From Schistocerca nitens (taxonomy: Eukaryota > Arthropoda > Insecta > Orthoptera > Acrididae), in the NCBI RefSeq assembly GCF_023898315.1, contig NC_064616.1, positions 707,201,389 through 707,265,388 of the forward strand: 64,000 nucleotides of DNA. The letters are read 5' to 3'. Each line of letters opens with the position of its first letter. Position 1 is the first letter of the stretch. The translations under genes and the position numbers were made by a program. A model generated the notes under the pieces. It saw only the letters and a list, made by a program, of their open reading frames with translations. It had not been told where the DNA came from and ran no database searches. This document shows positions 1 through 9,420 of this stretch, piece after piece.

Positions 1-635
1 TCGACGATCACCAGTGGTGTACGGCCAGTGTAGGAGATCGCTCCCCACACCATGATGCCGGGTGTTGGCCCTGTGTGCCTCGGTCGTATGCAGTCCTGAT
101 TGTGGCGCTCACCTGCACGGCGCCAAACACGCATACGACCATCATTGGCACCAAGGCAGAAGCGACTCTCATCGCTGAAGACGACACGTCTCCATTCGTC
201 CCTCCATTCACGCCTGTCGCGACACCACTGGAGGCGGGCTGCACGATGTTGGGGCGTGAGCGGAAGACGGCGTAACGGTGTGCGGGACCGTAGCCCAGCT
301 TCATGGAGACGGTTGCGAATGGTCCTCGCCGATACCCCAGGAGCAACAGTGTCCCTAATTTGCTGGGAAGTGGCGGTGCGGTCCCCTACGGCACTGCGTA
401 GGATCCTACGGTCTTGGCGTGCATCCGTGCGTCGCTGCGGTCCGGTCCCAGGTCGACGGGCACGTGCACCTTCCGCCGACCACTGGCGACAACATCGATG
501 TACTGTGGAGACCTCACGCCCCACGTGTTGAGCAATTCGGCGGTACGTACACCCGGCCTCCCGCATGCCCACTATACGCCCTCGCTCAAAGTCCGTCAAC
601 TGCACATACGGTTCACGTCCACGCTGTCGCGGCAT
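1..635 (-). CDS. Tc1 family A transposase, partial (N-terminal 211 codons)
   Basis: The start codon (633-635) matches the start of the 340-aa transposase at 62322. Reading toward position 1 it encodes the paired helix-turn-helix DNA-binding region and the first catalytic Asp motif (FSDES) of a DDE transposase. It leaves the window without a stop that I can see. Relative to the intact copy there are a Trp-to-Cys change in the first HTH (near 553) and an Asp-Arg for Glu-Ser replacement between the HTH domains. I compared it by eye only. Whether the distal half with the second Asp and the Glu is intact cannot be known from this window. Confidence 0.8.
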   Translation of the reverse strand, partial: MPRQRGREPYVQLTDFERGRIVGMREAGCTYRRIAQHVGREVSTVHRCCRQWSAEGARARRPGTGPQRRTDARQDRRILRSAVGDRTATSQQIRDTVAPGVSARTIRNRLHEAGLRSRTPLRRLPLTPQHRAARLQWCRDRREWRDEWRRVVFSDESRFCLGANDGRMRVWRRAGERHNQDCIRPRHTGPTPGIMVWGAISYTGRTPLVIV

Positions 636-879
636 GCTACCAGTGTTAAAGACTGCGATGGAGCTCCGTATGCCACGGCAAACTGGGTGACACTGACGGC
701 GGCGGTGCACAAATGCTGCGCAGCTAGCGCCATTCGACGGCCAACACCGCGGTTCCTGGTGTGTCCGCTGTGCCGTGCGTGTGATCATTGCTTGTACAGC
801 CCTCTCGCAGTGTCCGGAGCAAGTATGGTGGGTCTGACACACCGGTGTCAATGTGTTCTTTTTTCCATTTCCAGGAGTG
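1..879 (-). mobile_element. Tc1-like DNA transposon, family A, cut by window edge
   Basis: This is the 5' half of a Tc1-type transposon on the minus strand. Its outer end reads 'atttccaggagtg' followed by a TA at 880-881, the duplicated target of Tc1/mariner elements. Position 1 corresponds to 62956 of the intact copy at 62078-63499, with no net length difference over the shared 879 bp. I noticed only about eight substitutions, so the two are roughly 99% identical by eye. It is inserted in the C-terminal part of the Kolobok-like transposase relic to its right. The other half lies outside the window. Confidence 0.95.
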
Positions 880-881
880 TA

Positions 882-2786
882 TATCATCTCTCTTCAGTAC
901 TTCAGTTCTGCTATTGTTTCCGTTATTGTGACGTAAAACTGCATCATAGACACCTATTTTGAGTACTTCAAGTCCACAGAATGTCCTTTTTGAGCATCTA
1001 ATTCAAATTAAATTATTGAGACTTTCATTTGCATTTTGTGTCTTTCCATGAAGACACTCCTCAATAAATCAGCGTCTGCAAGGAACCTGAAGATGGGCTT
1101 AATTGTCCCTTTCATAACAGGTTCTGGTAATGAGTCTTTATGTGAATACGTCTCATTTCTTTTGTTGAACTTACACCAATCGTCTTTCGGACACAGATTG
1201 TGCATTGGTGTTTGTTCAGTGGATAGTTTATGGAATAAAATTGCCCACACAGAATGCCTCATTGCCTCGAAATTATATGTATTTTTCCTGATAGATCTCC
1301 CATAAAATGACTGAAGAGAATCAATTTCTTTCAGAGTAAGTCTGCCTTCCCGACCTAGTGGTTTTCCATCCTCAAGTGCTTCGCCTTCCTTCTCTTTCAG
1401 CAAGCGACGAAGATTACCACCAAGTGTCTTTTGGATGTGGCCAACACATTCCAACTTTTCTATTGTTGTATTGTACGAATTTTTATGTGTTACAGCTTTG
1501 AACGAAGAAGAGTCCCCATCATCAAGGTATTTAGTATATCTAACACCATACTGGTCCTCAGATCTGGAGAATATCCTCACAACTGCAGCAGCCTCCATGG
1601 CCCCCACTTGAGCCACTATAATTTTAGAGCATGTTACTGCATGCTTTTGTTGTCACACTTTCTTACTGTCTTCATTGTTGGACATTTTCCTTGTTGCACA
1701 CAAGCCAATACCAATAACAGATTCTACTCCATACAGAGATGTGTGGCCCCTTTTCCTCCATCTCCCATCTACAGACACACGCAGGTCAGTAACATTTGTA
1801 GGATATCCACTGTCATGAATATCTACCACAGGATCTACTTCTTTTTGGTTTATTTCTACCAATTCCTACACTGCTTTCTTCATAGAAACTTTGGCAGTAT
1901 CGCATTAGGCTACAGACATTTCTTTATTCACTTTTTCAAACCTTGCACAAGATGAAGAGATTTTCACGAAACCACACAATAAATTACCTCCTTCCCTGCC
2001 CTGTCCAAGGCATCTCAGAGCATATGCTAACCTAAAATTTTCATAGGTACCAGTGTCAGTTTTTTGGAGGAGGAAAATGAAAATTCATAGCCACACGAAT
2101 TACAAATTAATTTAAAATCACAAGCTATTCCAACTCTTCTTTCTTGAACAACAATCATGCATGCCGTATTTTTACAGGTAACACAGCCTGGCAGAGAAGC
2201 TCTAAACCAGTAAGTCTGAATCCAGTTGAATCCATATCACCATCATTGACGCACCTGTGCAATTCTCCTTTCCAAAGTTTCGATACTGAAGCTGAGAACT
2301 TATGTTCTTCATTTCGAGCTGCTTCCTCGTTTTTGTTGGTAAACCGATTTCCATGAATCCGTTTCCTAAACACAGTTTTTCCACCACCCATTATGCATAA
2401 ATCTTGACTTCCGCTTAAAGGCTTGTGAATTCAATCTTCCACCTACTAATATGTGTTAGTATTGTCAAAAAATAAATAAAGCACATGCAAGAAAATTTTC
2501 AGGCAAAGATATAGATGTCAGCCAGAGATATATATGTCAGCCAAAGATATCAAAAGAAAATAACCTTCACATTGACAAAAATTCGGCTGAAACAAGCAGT
2601 TTCCCAAATGTCAGAAAAAGTGGGAGTGTCCGCCAGTGCAGAGTTCATAAGTTTAACAATTTAAAGGCATTTCTAAAGCTGCTATCGCGATAAAATTCAC
2701 ACACAACATAGATTAAACTGTGTAGATCAAGAAAATAATATTTTCGAAAAATCGATTTTTTGGACCAAAATCCATTACATCCCCCC
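882..2786 (-). mobile_element. Kolobok-like (TTAA, PF20700-type) DNA transposon, truncated
   Basis: Minus-strand DNA transposon relic. Its upstream end, in plus orientation, reads 'catccccccttaa' with TTAA at 2787-2790. The terminal block shares 'ttaagggg', an A/T stretch and 'aatcgattttt' with the ends of the 1.14-kb element at 38946-40085. The other end has been lost to the Tc1 insertion at 881. The coding part matches the family annotated in Pfam as 'Mutator-like transposase domain'. The TTAA target is the hallmark of the Kolobok superfamily, so I favour Kolobok over Mutator, whose targets are 8-9 bp. Confidence 0.7.
1008..2391 (-). pseudogene. Kolobok/Mutator-like transposase pseudogene
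   Basis: Broken transposase read in several frames on the minus strand. An N-terminal piece (2391-2155) begins MGGGKTVF with a 'GFRLTGLELL' block. A zinc-ribbon-like 'CNSCGYEF' follows near 2100. The first catalytic-type motif, SVDGRWRKRGH, lies at about 1775-1745 and is followed by SLYGV. A long open segment (1616-1008) carries GAMEAAAVVRIFSRS and the second acidic motif LDDGDSS near 1520. The order matches PF20700-type transposases. The third acidic motif (QN-NESLN) should lie left of 1008 but is absent because of the Tc1 insertion or truncation. Frameshifts around 2155, 1900 and 1640 make it inactive. Confidence 0.75.
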
Positions 2787-2790
2787 TTAA

Positions 2791-3608
2791 GGGTAAGGAA
2801 TGTTGTTTCTTGCGCCTCGTTCTAGGAAAATTTGGTGTCTGATTTCAGTAGTTCCTGCAAGGGACGTGTCTTGATACAGAAGAATTCTGTTACAGATCGT
2901 CAGTAGTAAGAGCAAACTCCTAGAAAACATCTTAAATCATAAATGTGCCCAGTAGTCGGAATATCTGTGGCTGCTCCTATTTTCTCTGGATCCGGACGAA
3001 CACCATCGCCATTCACTACGTGCCCCAAGATTTTTATTTCTCAGGCGATGAAGAGGCATTTCTTCGGATTCAGGTGGAGGCCTACAATCTGAACACGCTT
3101 CAACATGATTTTCAGGCAGCTTAAGTGTTTTTCAAAAAACGGCGATATCATCCAGACAGGGGAGACATATCGCCCATTTAAGGTGCTGAAGCAGGTTGTC
3201 CATCATACGTTCGAAGGTGAATGGAACGTTACACAGTCCAAATGGAGCTCATAGAGGTCGTAAGGAGCTATGAAGGCAGTCATTTCTCGATCAACCTGGT
3301 TAACACCTATTTGCCAGTAACCTGCATGCTCGTTTATAGTTGAGAAACAATTTTCTCCTTTCAAGCATTCCAGGATTCATCAATCCCTGGCAATGTGTGG
3401 AAGTCTTTTTTCGTGCTTCTGTTCAGTTGTCATTAGTCGAAGCAGAAAAGCAATGTGCCACACTTCTTCTTGACAAGAACCACAGGACAGAACCAAAGAC
3501 TCTCTGAAGTTTCAATGGTAGCGTTTGCAGCACTTCGCCACTTCCTTCCAGAGTATCTGTAGTTCAGCCAGCGATACCCTATACGAGGTCTGGTTGATTG
3601 GTGCACAA
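2791..3608 (-). pseudogene. Gypsy A reverse transcriptase pseudogene
   Basis: Translated on the minus strand in shifting frames this gives the Gypsy RT order. First comes 'WFCPVVLVKKK' with 'LLFCFD' near 3500-3430, equivalent to the SPVVLVKKKDGT block. 'APFGLCNVPFTFERMMDNLL' lies near 3250-3190, and a degenerate 'CLPCLDDIAVF' near 3180-3140 corresponds to the YLDD catalytic box. Several stops and frameshifts interrupt it, so no active enzyme can be made. The SINE at 3621-3830 sits just upstream of the RT start. Confidence 0.7.
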
Positions 3609-3620
3609 TCGCCAGCGTAT

Positions 3621-3830
3621 GGTTCAAATGGCTCTGAGCACTATGGGACTCAACTGCTGTGGTCATAAGTCCCCTAGAACTTAGAACTACTTAAACCTAA
3701 CTAACCTAAGGACAGCACACAACACCCAGCCATCACGAGGCAGAGAAAATCCCTGACCCCGCCGGGAATCGAACCCGGGAACCCGGGCGTGGGAAGCGAG
3801 AACGCTACCGCACGACCACGAGATGCGGGC
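3621..3830 (-). mobile_element. SINE-1 copy with a swapped tRNA-like head
   Basis: The tail, read on plus as 'ttcaaatggctctgagcac', is that of the common SINE-1 family. The RNA polymerase III head differs: on the minus strand it reads 'gggttcgattcccggc' (B box) after 'gtggtcgtgcggtagcgt'. A perfect 12-bp target duplication, tcgccagcgtat, flanks it at 3609-3620 and 3831-3842. This is direct evidence of retroposition into Gypsy relic A. Confidence 0.9.
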
Positions 3831-3999
3831 TCGCCAGCGTATTATGATGTTTTACCATGGACCACTTGGTCTGTCTTTCGTCCGCCGTGGATTTAACACC
3901 ATCTGAAAACTGGCGCAGAATAGCTAACATTCACCGACGTCGTCCTTAAGTCATACCTAGAGTTGTACTCTACCAAAACCACAGTTCGGTCGTTTTGGT

Positions 4000-4194
4000 T
4001 GGTTGGTTGGTTGATTTAGGGGACTGAACAGCGAGAGCATCGGTCCCATCGGATTAGGGAAGGATGAGGACGGAAGTCGACCGTGCCCTTTCAAAGGGAC
4101 CATCACAGCATTTTCCTGAAGCGATTTAGGAAAATCACGGAAACCTAAATCACGATGGCCTGACGCGAGCTTGAACCGTCGTCCTCCAAAATGC
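4000..4194 (-). mobile_element. SINE-2 (family B), 5'-truncated
   Basis: Minus-strand SINE with the core 'ccgtgattttcctaaatcgc' also present in copies at 40781 and 44671, and ending in a (ggtt)n tail. A perfect 14-bp duplication, tcggtcgttttggt, lies at 3986-3999 and 4195-4208. The tRNA-like head is truncated. The tail differs from that of the other two copies, so this copy represents a second tail subtype of the same head and core. Confidence 0.85.
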
Positions 4195-4424
4195 TCGGTC
4201 GTTTTGGTACAAAAATTGAAAGACGAGGTGAATCGTAGGATTACCGGTAGTATTCGTAGCATTGGTATGGCAACAAACGTAAATGAATGTGTGAGAGAGG
4301 AACGGGGAGCCGACGACTTCTCTTTGTTTTTGGTTTGTTTGTTTCGTACGTAATTTAGGGCTGCACATTGTTCAGTGTTGGTGTATTCTACATCCTTACA
4401 GAATACAAATTGCATTTCATAAGT

Positions 4425-4618
4425 TGGTTCAAATGGCTCTAAGCACTATGGGACTTAACATCTGAGGTTATCAGTCCCCTAGATTTAGAACTACTTAAAC
4501 ATAACTAACCTAAGGACATCACACACATCCATGCCCGAGGCAGGATTCGAACCTGCGACCGATGCAATCGCGCGGTTCCGGACTGAAGCTCCTAGAACCG
4601 CACGGCCACCGCGGCCGT
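4425..4618 (-). mobile_element. SINE-1 copy
   Basis: Full-length SINE-1 on the minus strand: tRNA-like head with B box 'ggttcgaatcctgcc', a body with 'cttaggttagttatgtttaa', and a tail ending in ttgaacca. Imperfect 12-bp target duplications catttc(a/g)taagt flank it at 4413-4424 and 4619-4630. It lies in Gypsy relic A. Confidence 0.9.
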
Positions 4619-4630
4619 CATTTCGTAAGT

Positions 4631-5039
4631 AATAAACATTAGCTGAGCGCGTAGCTTCTGCGCTTTTATGTAACCAAAGCAATTACTTTTGATGCGAGCG
4701 CGGTTTACATGCACAAACGTAAGAAAGCTGTATTATTATTATTATTATCCTTTTTTGTACTCCACAGAAAGTTCGTCATCATGATCAAAAGCAAGAGTTT
4801 CCTGTTATTATTGATAAATGCGAAAGCTGTTTATGAATAACATGGACACATTTATATAAGCTCCACGAAGTACTGAAGAAGTTTTAAGTTGTTTTTGTTT
4901 TGAGCTTTTTTTTACCTTTTTCTTGAGGAAACTGAGTTTCCTAGTGCTTTATTATAAATCAGTATTTTTTTATTTGTGTTACAGCATCCCACTGTTTCAC
5001 ATTACAAATCAACAATTGTCGAACAAAACCTGAATTAAA
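4631..5039. other. AT-rich stretch, no gene recognised
   Basis: It lies between the SINE at 4425-4618 and the recognisable protease-linker part of Gypsy relic A. It holds a short (att)n run near 4730-4746 and poly-T stretches near 4905-4965. I see no coding signal. It is probably decayed Gypsy RT/linker sequence, but no motif supports this. Confidence 0.4.
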
Positions 5040-5990
5040 TATTGACAACTTCAATTTTGCAATAAACACTGTTTATTTTTTAGTAACAGACAGAAGGATA
5101 ATTGCTCGAGTATAAATGTAGATGTAGATGAATGAATATCTTTTGCAATCGACAAAGCTTCATAGTTTAAATGAACATCTATATTGACGATTGACACTTG
5201 TCTCGTTGATGACAAAGTGAAAACAACATATTCAGTGCAAACACCCACCATAGCAATCTTTGCTATGTGTGTATGTTTATTTAGCTTTGTCAGTCTGGAG
5301 CTCCGATGTTCCACTGTCTGTGACTCCTTGTGATGCCTACAAGAAGTCGCGTCCCAGAATGACATTGTTACACTCTGCCAAAACGACATATTCGAAGGGT
5401 TGTGTTCGGTCATAGACAGTTATTCTTGTAATACATGTCCCTGTCGGCTGGATGTATTTCACATTTGCGACTTTCAGCAGAACCGTTTTCCTGTCACAGA
5501 ACACAGTCTTCTTTAGCCAGCGATGGTAAGCATTCGACTTTGTAGAAAAGGAAGCCCCAGGGTAACTAGCTCTGGACAGGTTGGCCATCGACGATGACGT
5601 CAGTGAGATTTGCTGATTTCTTGGTAACTGTTGTCCGTGGAGGATTTTCATAAGTGGCGGCTTCATCTCCGTAGATGGTCGCCTCGATCAGTTTTCCTAA
5701 AGTCGGCGGCTAAGCGAGCGATTGGTACCTCTGCACAACGATGGCGAACGGCGTCTTAAGGAGTGACCCCAACAAGGGTACGGCGATTTCCTTCGTTCCT
5801 CAGGTCGACTATAATCGTCCGCAGTTGACTGACGTTACTAGAGATATTGCGATGGTTGATGGCTAGCGACTTGGTAGCCATCGAATACTCGCATTCGATC
5901 TCTGCAGTAGTGCACAACGTGTCCAAGGCATCCACAGTGGAAGCACATCAGCGTGTTGTCCTCCGCCCTCCGAATGTTGATTCTTCTACG
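5040..5990 (-). pseudogene. Gypsy A gag zinc knuckle and aspartic protease region
   Basis: Minus strand. A retroviral-type zinc knuckle with CFHC and GHVVHYC spacing (C-x2-C-x4-H-x4-C) reads at about 5963-5915. The open segment 5666-5337 ends in 'FEYVVLAECNNVILGRDFL', the C-terminal hallmark of Gypsy proteases (flap strand followed by V-I-L-G-x-D-F-L). The catalytic DTG-like triad is not cleanly visible. After a frame change, 5413-5051 continues as the linker between protease and RT. A stray 'gtataaatgtagatgtagatg' at 5110-5130 resembles the tail of the CR1-like LINE family and may be a tiny truncated insertion. Confidence 0.65.
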
Positions 5991-6061
5991 GGTCATTATA
6001 CTTGGTGGAGAGTTAGTTGTACTTGCATTGTTTGGGTGTTGGTTGTCGTCTGATCGCTGGG

Positions 6062-7042
6062 CATAAGTCCTACTTGGCCAAGTCCATTCTTAACGGTTCA
6101 AAATCTGCAGATGTAGAGGTAATTTCGGGAGTACCGCAAGGAAGCGTGATAGGACCTTTATCGCGTACAATATACATAAATGACTTAGTTGACAACATCG
6201 GTAGCTCCGTGAGGCTATTTGCAGATGACACGGTTGTCTACAAGAAAGTAGCAACATCAGAAGACTCGTACGTACTCCAGGAAGACCTGCAGAGGATTAA
6301 TGAATGGTGCGACAGCTGGCAGCTTTCCCTAAACGTAGATAAATGTAATATAATGCGCATACATAGGGGCAGAAATCCATTCCAGTACGATTATGCCATA
6401 GGTGGTAAATCATTGGAAGCGGTAACGACCGTAAAATACTTAGGAGTTACTATCCGGAGCGATCTGAAGTGGAATGATCACATAAAACAAATAGTGGGAA
6501 AAGCAGGCGCCAGGTTGAGATTCATAGGAAGAATTCTAAGAAAATGTGACTCATCGACGAAAGAAGTAGCTTACAAAACGCTTGTTCGTCCGATTCTTGA
6601 GTATTGCTCATCAGTATGGGACCCTTACCAGGTTGGATTAATAGAAGAGATAGACATGATCCAGCGAAAAGCAGCGCGATTCGTCATGGGGACATTTAGT
6701 CAGCGCGAGAGCGTTACGGAGATGCTGAACAAGCTCCAGTGGCGGACACTTCAAGAAAGGCGTTACGCAATACGGAGAGGTTTATTATCGAAATTACGAG
6801 AGAGCACATTCCGGGAAGATATGGGCAACATATTACTACCACCCACATATATCTCGCGTAATGATCACAACGAAAAGATCCGAGAAATTAGAGCAAATAC
6901 GGAGACTTACAAGCAGTCGTTCTTCCCACGCACAATTCGTGAATGGAACAGGGAATGGGGGATCAGATAGTGGTACAATAAGTACCCTCCGCCACACACC
7001 GTAAGGTGGCTCGCGGAGTATAGATGTAGATGTAGATGTAGA
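6062..7042 (+). mobile_element. CR1-like LINE with (GTAGAT)n tail, 5'-truncated
   Basis: A non-LTR retrotransposon fragment carrying the last two thirds of the RT plus the C-terminal region. It ends with 'ggtggctcgcggagtata' and a short (gatgta)n tail at 7020-7042. The same 3' end occurs in copies at 41087-42050 (minus) and 47424-49570 (plus). The 5' end is abrupt inside the RT, as expected from incomplete target-primed reverse transcription. It is inserted in Gypsy relic A between the zinc knuckle and the gag core. I could not define its target duplication. Confidence 0.85.
6065..6970 (+). pseudogene. CR1-like LINE reverse transcriptase, C-terminal fragment
   Basis: The reading frame is open from the truncation point to the natural stop at 6968-6970. 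It shows RT motif 4 'SGVPQGSVIGPL', the catalytic 'LFADDTVVY' box (two Asp), the thumb 'TVKYLGVTIRSDLKW', and a C-terminal 'KAARFVMG' segment ending in 'WNREWGIR'. It lacks the apurinic endonuclease and the first RT motifs, so it cannot act alone. The upstream Met at 6017 belongs to host Gypsy sequence, not to the LINE. It is very similar to the longer copy at 47424. Confidence 0.85.
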
Positions 7043-7216
7043 CGGGTGCCAGAGATTGGTATATAAGATCGACACACTTGTTCTACAACATTGTCTATTA
7101 CCTCTTTACTAATGATTTCGAACTTCATGGCTGTTATTTCTTGCCTCCTGGGTCCGACAGTATTGGCTGTCATTAGATGTTTCTTCTCTTACAATCTGCC
7201 AGATGAGATAGGTGAG

Positions 7217-7414
7217 CCGGCCGGAGTGGCCGAGCGTTTCTAGGCGCTACAGTCTGGAACCGAGTGACCGCTACGGTCGCAGGTTCGAATCCTGCCTCGG
7301 GCATGGATGTGTGTGATGTCCTTAGGTTAGTTAGGTTTAAGTAGTTCCAAGTTCTAGGGGACTGATGACCTCAGCAGTTAAGTCCCATAGTTCTCAGAGC
7401 CATTTGAACCATTT
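7217..7414 (+). mobile_element. SINE-1 copy
   Basis: Plus-strand SINE-1: A-box region 'gtggccgagcg', B box 'ggttcgaatcctgcc', tail 'agagccatttgaacc'. It has a perfect 13-bp target duplication, tgagataggtgag, at 7204-7216 and 7415-7427. The host is the gag part of Gypsy relic A. Confidence 0.95.
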
Positions 7415-7608
7415 TGAGATAGGTGAGGTCATTCTGGTCTTCCACAACTGCCAAAGGAACCACATTCAAGAATCCCACACATTTATTTCATCCGTCTCCT
7501 TTCTGTTGCATTCCGTCAGTGCACTGGCACCACTTGACGAATTTCACTGTCGTTGTGACATACTTTACCAGAAGTCCTTTTTACATGTCTCATGCGACTC
7601 CTTTTATC

Positions 7609-7809
7609 GCCAGCCGCGGTGGCCAAGCGGTTCTAGGCTCTTCAGTCCGGAACCGCGCCACCGCTACGGTCGCAGGTTCGAATCCTGCCTCGGGCATGTA
7701 TGTGTGTGATATCCTTAGGTTAGTTAGGTTTAAGTAGTTCTAAGTTCTAGGGGACTGATGACCTCAGATGTTAAGTCCCATAGTGCTCAGAGCCATTTGA
7801 ACCATTTGA
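7609..7809 (+). mobile_element. SINE-1 copy
   Basis: Plus-strand SINE-1 with an intact tRNA-like head ('gtggccaagcggttctagg') and B box. A perfect 12-bp duplication, actccttttatc, lies at 7597-7608 and 7810-7821. It splits the gag of Gypsy relic A only 195 bp from the previous SINE. Confidence 0.95.
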
Positions 7810-8493
7810 ACTCCTTTTATCAAGTGTGAGATTTTATCAGCTTCTATCATATTCGGATTCTTAAAGTTGCATATGGCCAGAACATTCTGTCTGTAGGACT
7901 GTGTCGTTTTCCCATGTTGCTGTTCACTGTTCTTCACCTGTTCTTCCACGGAATGGACTTGGTGCTGACTGCCACCAAACATTTCCCTCAATACAGCTGC
8001 GAATTTATCCCAGCTATTGAGCTTCTCTTCGTTATCCTTAAACCACTGCTGGGCTGGGCTGTCCAAGTAAAATACACATTGGCCCAACACAAATGCCAAG
8101 CTATCTGCTGCATTTGCCGACTAGATGGAATCCTTTCAGTCATTCCGCCAGGTCCGGACCAGCGTCTCCTGCAAATACGGATGGATGTCTGATATGCAGC
8201 TGACTTACTCTTTGTTCTCGGAATGTACTCTTATTACTGACGATTCATAAAAGACTTGTGTTCCAAAGCACGTTTCTTGAGACAACTATTGCAGGGAGAC
8301 GCCAGATTTTTCTGAAACGAGGTGCAAGAAAGACATTTCCTTGCCCATAATAAGGGCTAACATGTTCTCCAGTCCTAGCACTGTAAGATGAGAATTCCGA
8401 GACTGAACTTCACACCAATGTTAGCGGTTCTGGGATAAGGGCAGTTCTAGTACAAATTCAGGAAGATGCTGGAAAGGTGATAACTAATGAATC

Positions 8494-8683
8494 AAAAATG
8501 GCTCTGAGCACTATGGGACTTAACATCTGAGGTCATCAGTCCCCTAGAACTTAGAACTACTTAAACCTAACTAGCCTAAGGACATCACACACATTCATGC
8601 CCGAGGCAGGATTCGAACCTGCGACCGTAGCGGTCGCGCGGTTCCAGACTGAAGCGCCTGAACCGCTCTTCCACACTGGCCGG
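8494..8683 (-). mobile_element. SINE-1 copy
   Basis: Minus-strand SINE-1 with B box and canonical tail. A perfect 13-bp duplication, taactaatgaatc, lies at 8481-8493 and 8684-8696. It is inserted in the RNase H region of Gypsy relic B. Confidence 0.95.
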
Positions 8684-8865
8684 TAACTAATGAATCCAGA
8701 GTACCAGTCAAGTCTGAGAAGAACTTCTTTATAACAGTAAAAGAGTGTCGTGCAGTCCTTTGGCCCATCAACAAGTTCCAGCCGTGTTTATTTGTGAAAC
8801 CATTCAGTGCTATGATGGGTGACCATTCACTACGGTGGCTGACTACCTTGAAGGATCCATCAGAT

Positions 8866-9062
8866 AAAAACAAATGGCTCTGAGCACTATGGGACTTAAC
8901 CTCTGAGGTGATCAGTCCCCTAGAACTTAGAACTACTTAAACCTAACCAACCTAAGAACATCACACACACCCATGCCCGAGGCAGGATTCGAACCTGCGA
9001 CCGTAGCGGTCGCGCGGTTCCAGACTGTAGCGCCTAGAACCGCTCGGCCACTCCGGCCTGCC
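8866..9062 (-). mobile_element. SINE-1 copy
   Basis: Minus-strand SINE-1 with an intact B box. A perfect 10-bp duplication, tccatcagat, lies at 8856-8865 and 9063-9072. It interrupts the RNase H region just after 'LTTLKDPS'. Confidence 0.95.
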
Positions 9063-9420
9063 TCCATCAGATCGATTGAGAAGATGTGCACTTTGGCTTG
9101 AGAAGTGTAGTGTCACAATAGTATACAAAAGTGGATGCAAACACAAGGATGATAACAGGCTTTCAATGAATTCTGTGACAGAACACATCAGTGTGGACAA
9201 AATCTTAGACATCATTGATATTTAGGGAAGTCATAGAAAACTTACGTGAAGTATCCCGTCATGGGATGGTGCATGTAGAAAAGAAGACGATGCCCAGGTA
9301 GCAGTGAGCAGTAGAATTTATTTCTATAAGAAGCAACAAGAAAATATGAACAACAAAAACTGAATATCTACGGAAGATCTGGTAAGAACAACTGTCACTC
9401 AATGAATACAATTCTACAAA

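Larger units (their letters stand above)
2791..8215 (-). mobile_element. Gypsy-type LTR retrotransposon relic A
   Basis: Minus-strand Ty3/Gypsy relic read from right to left: gag (8215-7043 with gaps), zinc knuckle (about 5960-5900), protease (5666-5337), protease-RT linker (to 5040), then reverse transcriptase (about 3600-2791). It is interrupted by SINEs at 3621-3830, 4000-4194, 4425-4618, 7217-7414 and 7609-7809 and by a LINE at 6062-7042. The RT is cut off by the Kolobok-like insertion at 2790. RNase H, integrase and the 3' LTR would lie beyond. No LTR is recognised at the right end, where it abuts Gypsy relic B head to head. Confidence 0.75.
7043..8215 (-). pseudogene. Gypsy A gag pseudogene, split by two SINEs
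   Basis: The minus-strand segment 8099-7822 reads as a retrotransposon capsid-like protein: 'VFYLDSPAQQWFKDNEEKLN', then 'WDKFAAVLREMFG' and 'SYRQNVLAICNFKNPNM', ending near 'ADKISHLIKG'. This is the pattern of a Gypsy gag with a Trp-Phe core and an LxxG motif. The downstream part continues after the SINE at 7609-7809 (7596-7428) and after the one at 7217-7414 (7203-7043), where 'EITAMKFEIISKEVIDNVV' resembles the gag C-terminal helix. Stops interrupt each segment. Confidence 0.65.
8380..9230 (+). pseudogene. Gypsy B RNase H domain, split by two SINEs
   Basis: Before the first SINE the frame gives 'ELHTNVSGSGIRAVLVQIQE', matching the TDAS-x-G-x-GAVLxQ motif; the catalytic Asp is replaced by Asn here. 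Between the SINEs (8697-8855) it reads 'FFITVKECRAVLWPINKFQP' and 'GDHSLRWLTTLKDPS'. After the second SINE it continues 'RLRRCALWLEKCSVTIVYKSG', the tether before the integrase. Removing each SINE and one copy of its target duplication restores the frame, which supports SINE insertion after the relic formed. Confidence 0.8.

Noticed and set aside
7244..7303. tRNA genes at SINE heads
   Set aside because: A and B boxes are present, but every copy continues into the SINE body and is bounded by target duplications. Cloverleaf stems are not intact.
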